From Qipengyuania aquimaris (lineage in GTDB: Bacteria > Pseudomonadota > Alphaproteobacteria > Sphingomonadales > Sphingomonadaceae): 64,000 bases of DNA. Position numbers and translations under genes: made by a program. This document shows, piece after piece, positions 61,757-64,000 of the stretch. Under the pieces are notes generated by a model. That model saw nothing but the letters and a program-made list of their open reading frames with translations, was not told the origin of the DNA and ran no database searches. Position 1 is the first letter of the stretch. Every line of letters starts with the position of its first letter. The DNA lies in assembly GCF_009827445.1 (NCBI RefSeq), contig NZ_WTYI01000001.1:124001-188000 (forward strand), written 5' to 3'.

Positions 61757-63189
61757 CAGCGCCCGCCGCTGTAATTGCCGCCGCCGCCCTTGTTGGCGTT
61801 GTAAGGGTTCTTCGGGCTTTTAAGGACCACGCGCACCGGAACGGCATCGAAGCCGAGCTTGGCGCGGATGCCATTGACGAGGTAGCGCTCGTAACTCTTG
61901 GGCAGATCGTCGAGGCGCGTACCGAACACCACGAAGCGGGGCGGGCGGGTGCTGGCCTGCGTGATGTAGCGCAGCTTGATGCGGCGACCGCCGGGGGCGG
62001 GGGGCGGATTGGCCTCCAGCGCATCGTCGAACCAGCGGTTGAGTGCTGCTGTGGGCACACGGCGGCTCCATGCCTCGCGGATTTCGAAGGCTGCCGACAG
62101 CATGGTGTCGAGGCCCTTGCCGGTCTTGGCCGACACGGCGAAGAGCGGCACGCCGCGCACCTGCGAGAGGCCCTCGTTCAGTGCCTCGCGAATTCCGTTG
62201 AACAGGGAGCTGGCGTTTTCCGCGATGTCCCATTTGTTGATCGCGACCATCAGTGCGCGACCTTCTTCCAGCGCCTGGCTCGCGATCTTGAGATCCTGGT
62301 GTTCGAGTCCCTGCGTCGCATCGAGCAGGAGAACGACAACTTCGGCGAAGTCGATGGCGCGCTTGGCATCTGCGACGGACATTTTCTCGATCTTGTCCGT
62401 CACGCGGGCACGCTTGCGCATACCGGCGGTATCGATGAGCCTTATTTCGCGGGTCTCGTTCGCCTTGGGGTCGAACCATTCCCAATCGACCGCGATCGAA
62501 TCGCGGGTGATGCCTGCTTCCGGACCCGTCAGCAGTCGATCTTCGCCGAGCAGCCGGTTGATCAGGGTGGATTTACCTGCATTCGGCCTGCCCACGATGG
62601 CGAGCTTGAGAGGCCCGGCAGGGGCGTTTTCATCATCGCCTTCGAGGGATGCGGCTTCTTCTGCCGCCTCAGCCTCTTCCGACTTGGAACCGATGATAGG
62701 CCAGAGACCGCCGAACAGGTCGGCGATACCTTCGCCGTGTTCTGCCGAGACGCCGAGCGGCTCGCCGAGGCCGAGCGAGTAGCTTTCGTAGATGCCAGCC
62801 TCTGCCGCCTTGCCTTCAGCCTTGTTGGCCACCAGGACGACCGGCACTTCCTGCTCGCGCAGCCAGCGGGCGATTTCTTCGTCCAGCGGAGTGATCCCGG
62901 CGCGCGCATCGATGACGAACAGCGCCGCGTCTGCGCCTTCGAGGCTGACTTCGGTCTGCTTGCGCATCCGGCCGGGCAGCGTGGCGTCGTCCTCGTCTTC
63001 CCACCCTGCGGTATCGACGACCGTGAACTGGAGTCCGGCAATCTCGGCGTCGCCCATCCGGCGATCGCGCGTGACGCCGGGCTGGTCGTCGACCAGGGCA
63101 AGTTTCTTGCCGATCAGCCGGTTGAACAGGGTCGATTTGCCGACATTGGGTCGGCCAATAATGATTACGGTGGGTTTGGTGGCGTTCAT
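61756..63189 (-). CDS. der: Ribosome biogenesis GTPase Der
   Basis: A 477-residue protein with two tandem GTPase domains and a C-terminal KH-like domain. First domain: GRPNVGKS, DTAGWED and NKAE in place of the usual NKxD. Second domain: GRPNAGKS, DTAGMRK and NKWD. It is essential for 50S subunit maturation. An acidic linker (EEAEAAEEAA) joins the domains and a Gly-rich tail ends the protein. The ATG at 63189 was chosen over one 12 bases upstream. Confidence 0.96.
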   Translation of the reverse strand: MNATKPTVIIIGRPNVGKSTLFNRLIGKKLALVDDQPGVTRDRRMGDAEIAGLQFTVVDTAGWEDEDDATLPGRMRKQTEVSLEGADAALFVIDARAGITPLDEEIARWLREQEVPVVLVANKAEGKAAEAGIYESYSLGLGEPLGVSAEHGEGIADLFGGLWPIIGSKSEEAEAAEEAASLEGDDENAPAGPLKLAIVGRPNAGKSTLINRLLGEDRLLTGPEAGITRDSIAVDWEWFDPKANETREIRLIDTAGMRKRARVTDKIEKMSVADAKRAIDFAEVVVLLLDATQGLEHQDLKIASQALEEGRALMVAINKWDIAENASSLFNGIREALNEGLSQVRGVPLFAVSAKTGKGLDTMLSAAFEIREAWSRRVPTAALNRWFDDALEANPPPAPGGRRIKLRYITQASTRPPRFVVFGTRLDDLPKSYERYLVNGIRAKLGFDAVPVRVVLKSPKNPYNANKGGGGNYSGGR

Positions 63190-63277
63190 TCTGCGCGGCA
63201 AGTGGCGTTTTGCGGGCGCTATGGCAAGGAAAAGGCGCTTAGGCAGGTATTAACCATGGCGCGCTATCCGTTACGTC

Positions 63278-63856
63278 ATGGGTACGAAAAGGATCGCCGC
63301 AACGCTCTTTGTCGCCTGCCTCGCACAGGAGGCACCGGCGCTTGCGAACAGCGAAACCGCCGAGTTGAGCGCCTATATCCAGTGCGCTCCTTACGCCCGC
63401 GAAATCTCAGGTATTGAAATTTATGGCGATGCGCGGACCTGGTGGACCCAGGCGCAGGCTCGCTACGAAACGGGAACCCTCCCGCGAGAAGGCGCGGTCA
63501 TGACATTCCGCCCGCACCGCTCGATGCAGCTTGGCCATGTTGCCACGGTAAGCAAGGTGCTCGATTCGCGAAGGGTCCTGCTCGATCACGCCAATTGGTC
63601 GCCGATCGACGGCAAGCGGGGTCAGGTCGAGAAAGACGTTCTCGCCATCGACGTATCGCCCGACAACGACTGGAGCGAAGTGCGCGTCTGGTACGCGCCA
63701 ATCGCCGATCTCGGTAAAACGCCCTGGCCGATCGAAGGCTTCATCTACGCGGACAAGCGAAAGGCAGGCGAGAGCGCACCTCGTCCGCGCATAGCGACAG
63801 CACGTCCCGACCCTTCAAGGAATTTCCTGTCGGCTTTCGCCGAATACGCTGACTGA
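63278..63856 (+). CDS. CHAP-domain cell wall amidase-like protein
   Basis: A 192-residue exported protein with a signal peptide and a CHAP domain. The catalytic cysteine is in QCAPYAREISG and the histidine in LGHVATVSKV. The WWTQA segment is typical. CHAP amidases or endopeptidases cleave peptidoglycan stem peptides. The short C-terminal tail has no known domain. The stop abuts that of the next, convergent gene. Confidence 0.87.
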   Translation: MGTKRIAATLFVACLAQEAPALANSETAELSAYIQCAPYAREISGIEIYGDARTWWTQAQARYETGTLPREGAVMTFRPHRSMQLGHVATVSKVLDSRRVLLDHANWSPIDGKRGQVEKDVLAIDVSPDNDWSEVRVWYAPIADLGKTPWPIEGFIYADKRKAGESAPRPRIATARPDPSRNFLSAFAEYAD

Positions 63857-64000
63857 TCAGTCGGCCTTGCGAACAGGCGCGTCGTCGCCGAGATCTTCGT
63901 ACCAGGCTTCGACCGGGCCGTTCAGCTTGAGCGTCAAGGGATTGCCCTTGCGGTCCAGCGTCTTTCCGGCCTGCACACGGACCCATCCGCCCGAGATCGA
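63857..64000 (-). CDS. DUF3297 family protein, 3' part only
   Basis: The last 47 residues of a minus-strand gene that starts beyond the window. The visible part, SGGWVRVQAGKTLDRKGNP then LKLNGPVEAWYED, matches the end of the small DUF3297 family. The function is unknown. Confidence 0.75.
   Translation of the reverse strand, partial: SISGGWVRVQAGKTLDRKGNPLTLKLNGPVEAWYEDLGDDAPVRKAD

Overview
The window is a dense, GC-rich stretch of alphaproteobacterial chromosome. It probably comes from the Sphingomonadales, and most likely from Erythrobacteraceae (Erythrobacter, Qipengyuania or a relative). The reasons are two large TonB-dependent receptors, a compact Entner-Doudoroff operon (zwf-edd-glk-eda), an RcdA-like (DUF1465) protein, PtsP of the nitrogen PTS, a dihydroorotase-like partner of PyrB that lacks its metal ligands, and several families common in this order (DUF2254, DUF418, DUF3297, DUF4230). 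This assignment is inferred from protein family content, because no rRNA is present. I see no insertion sequence, prophage or CRISPR array. One tRNA (Val, anticodon CAC) is present. No intergenic gap exceeds 300 bases; the largest is 250 bases (32751-33000).

Layout. Positions 1-1194 hold the end of a class II aldolase gene, a small zinc-ribbon protein and a 2Fe-2S subunit of the xanthine dehydrogenase family without its large subunit. Positions 1389-5367 hold a siderophore-type TonB receptor, an ArsC-family reductase and an MFS transporter. Positions 5405-15816 are mostly single housekeeping or membrane genes: a methyltransferase, lipB, an HpcH-type lyase, an old yellow enzyme, a DMT exporter, DUF2254, nadA and an MBL hydrolase. 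Positions 15879-23706 carry glpK, an RcdA-like gene, two YdcH-like genes, ptsP, a RodZ-like gene, a CpoB-like gene and tilS. Positions 23703-29274 carry an L,D-transpeptidase and the Entner-Doudoroff operon. Positions 29358-38072 carry a transglutaminase-like gene, a tryptophan-rich microprotein gene with its own terminator, a CHASE2-GGDEF-EAL phosphodiesterase, rimO, a potassium channel, surE and serS.

The accessory-looking part is 38158-50596: a sulfotransferase, a second TonB receptor with a divergent TetR regulator, then a minus-strand cluster. In transcription order the cluster is a CruF-type carotenoid protein, a 1017-residue fusion of a phytoene-desaturase-like FAD enzyme with an acetoacetate-decarboxylase-like domain, a TIR-TPR protein, and a SLOG protein with four membrane segments. 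The last two abut exactly (stop codon next to start codon). They resemble the signal-making and signal-sensing halves of Thoeris immunity in an unfamiliar architecture, and are the best candidate for an undescribed system.

Positions 50735-64000 return to core functions: tRNA-Val, sppA, pyrB with an inactive pyrC-like partner, a ParA/RHH/SPOR operon behind a CtrA-like site, DUF418, the bfd-bfr iron storage pair, DUF2721, der, a CHAP protein and a partial DUF3297 gene. A palindrome of the form TTGCGA-N5-TCGCAA occurs twice before bfd and once, with one end mismatch, before the siderophore receptor, which suggests a shared iron-responsive operator. Convergent gene ends are strikingly tight: nine of thirteen such junctions overlap or lie within 3 bases, and four of them share the same CTGATCAG core.
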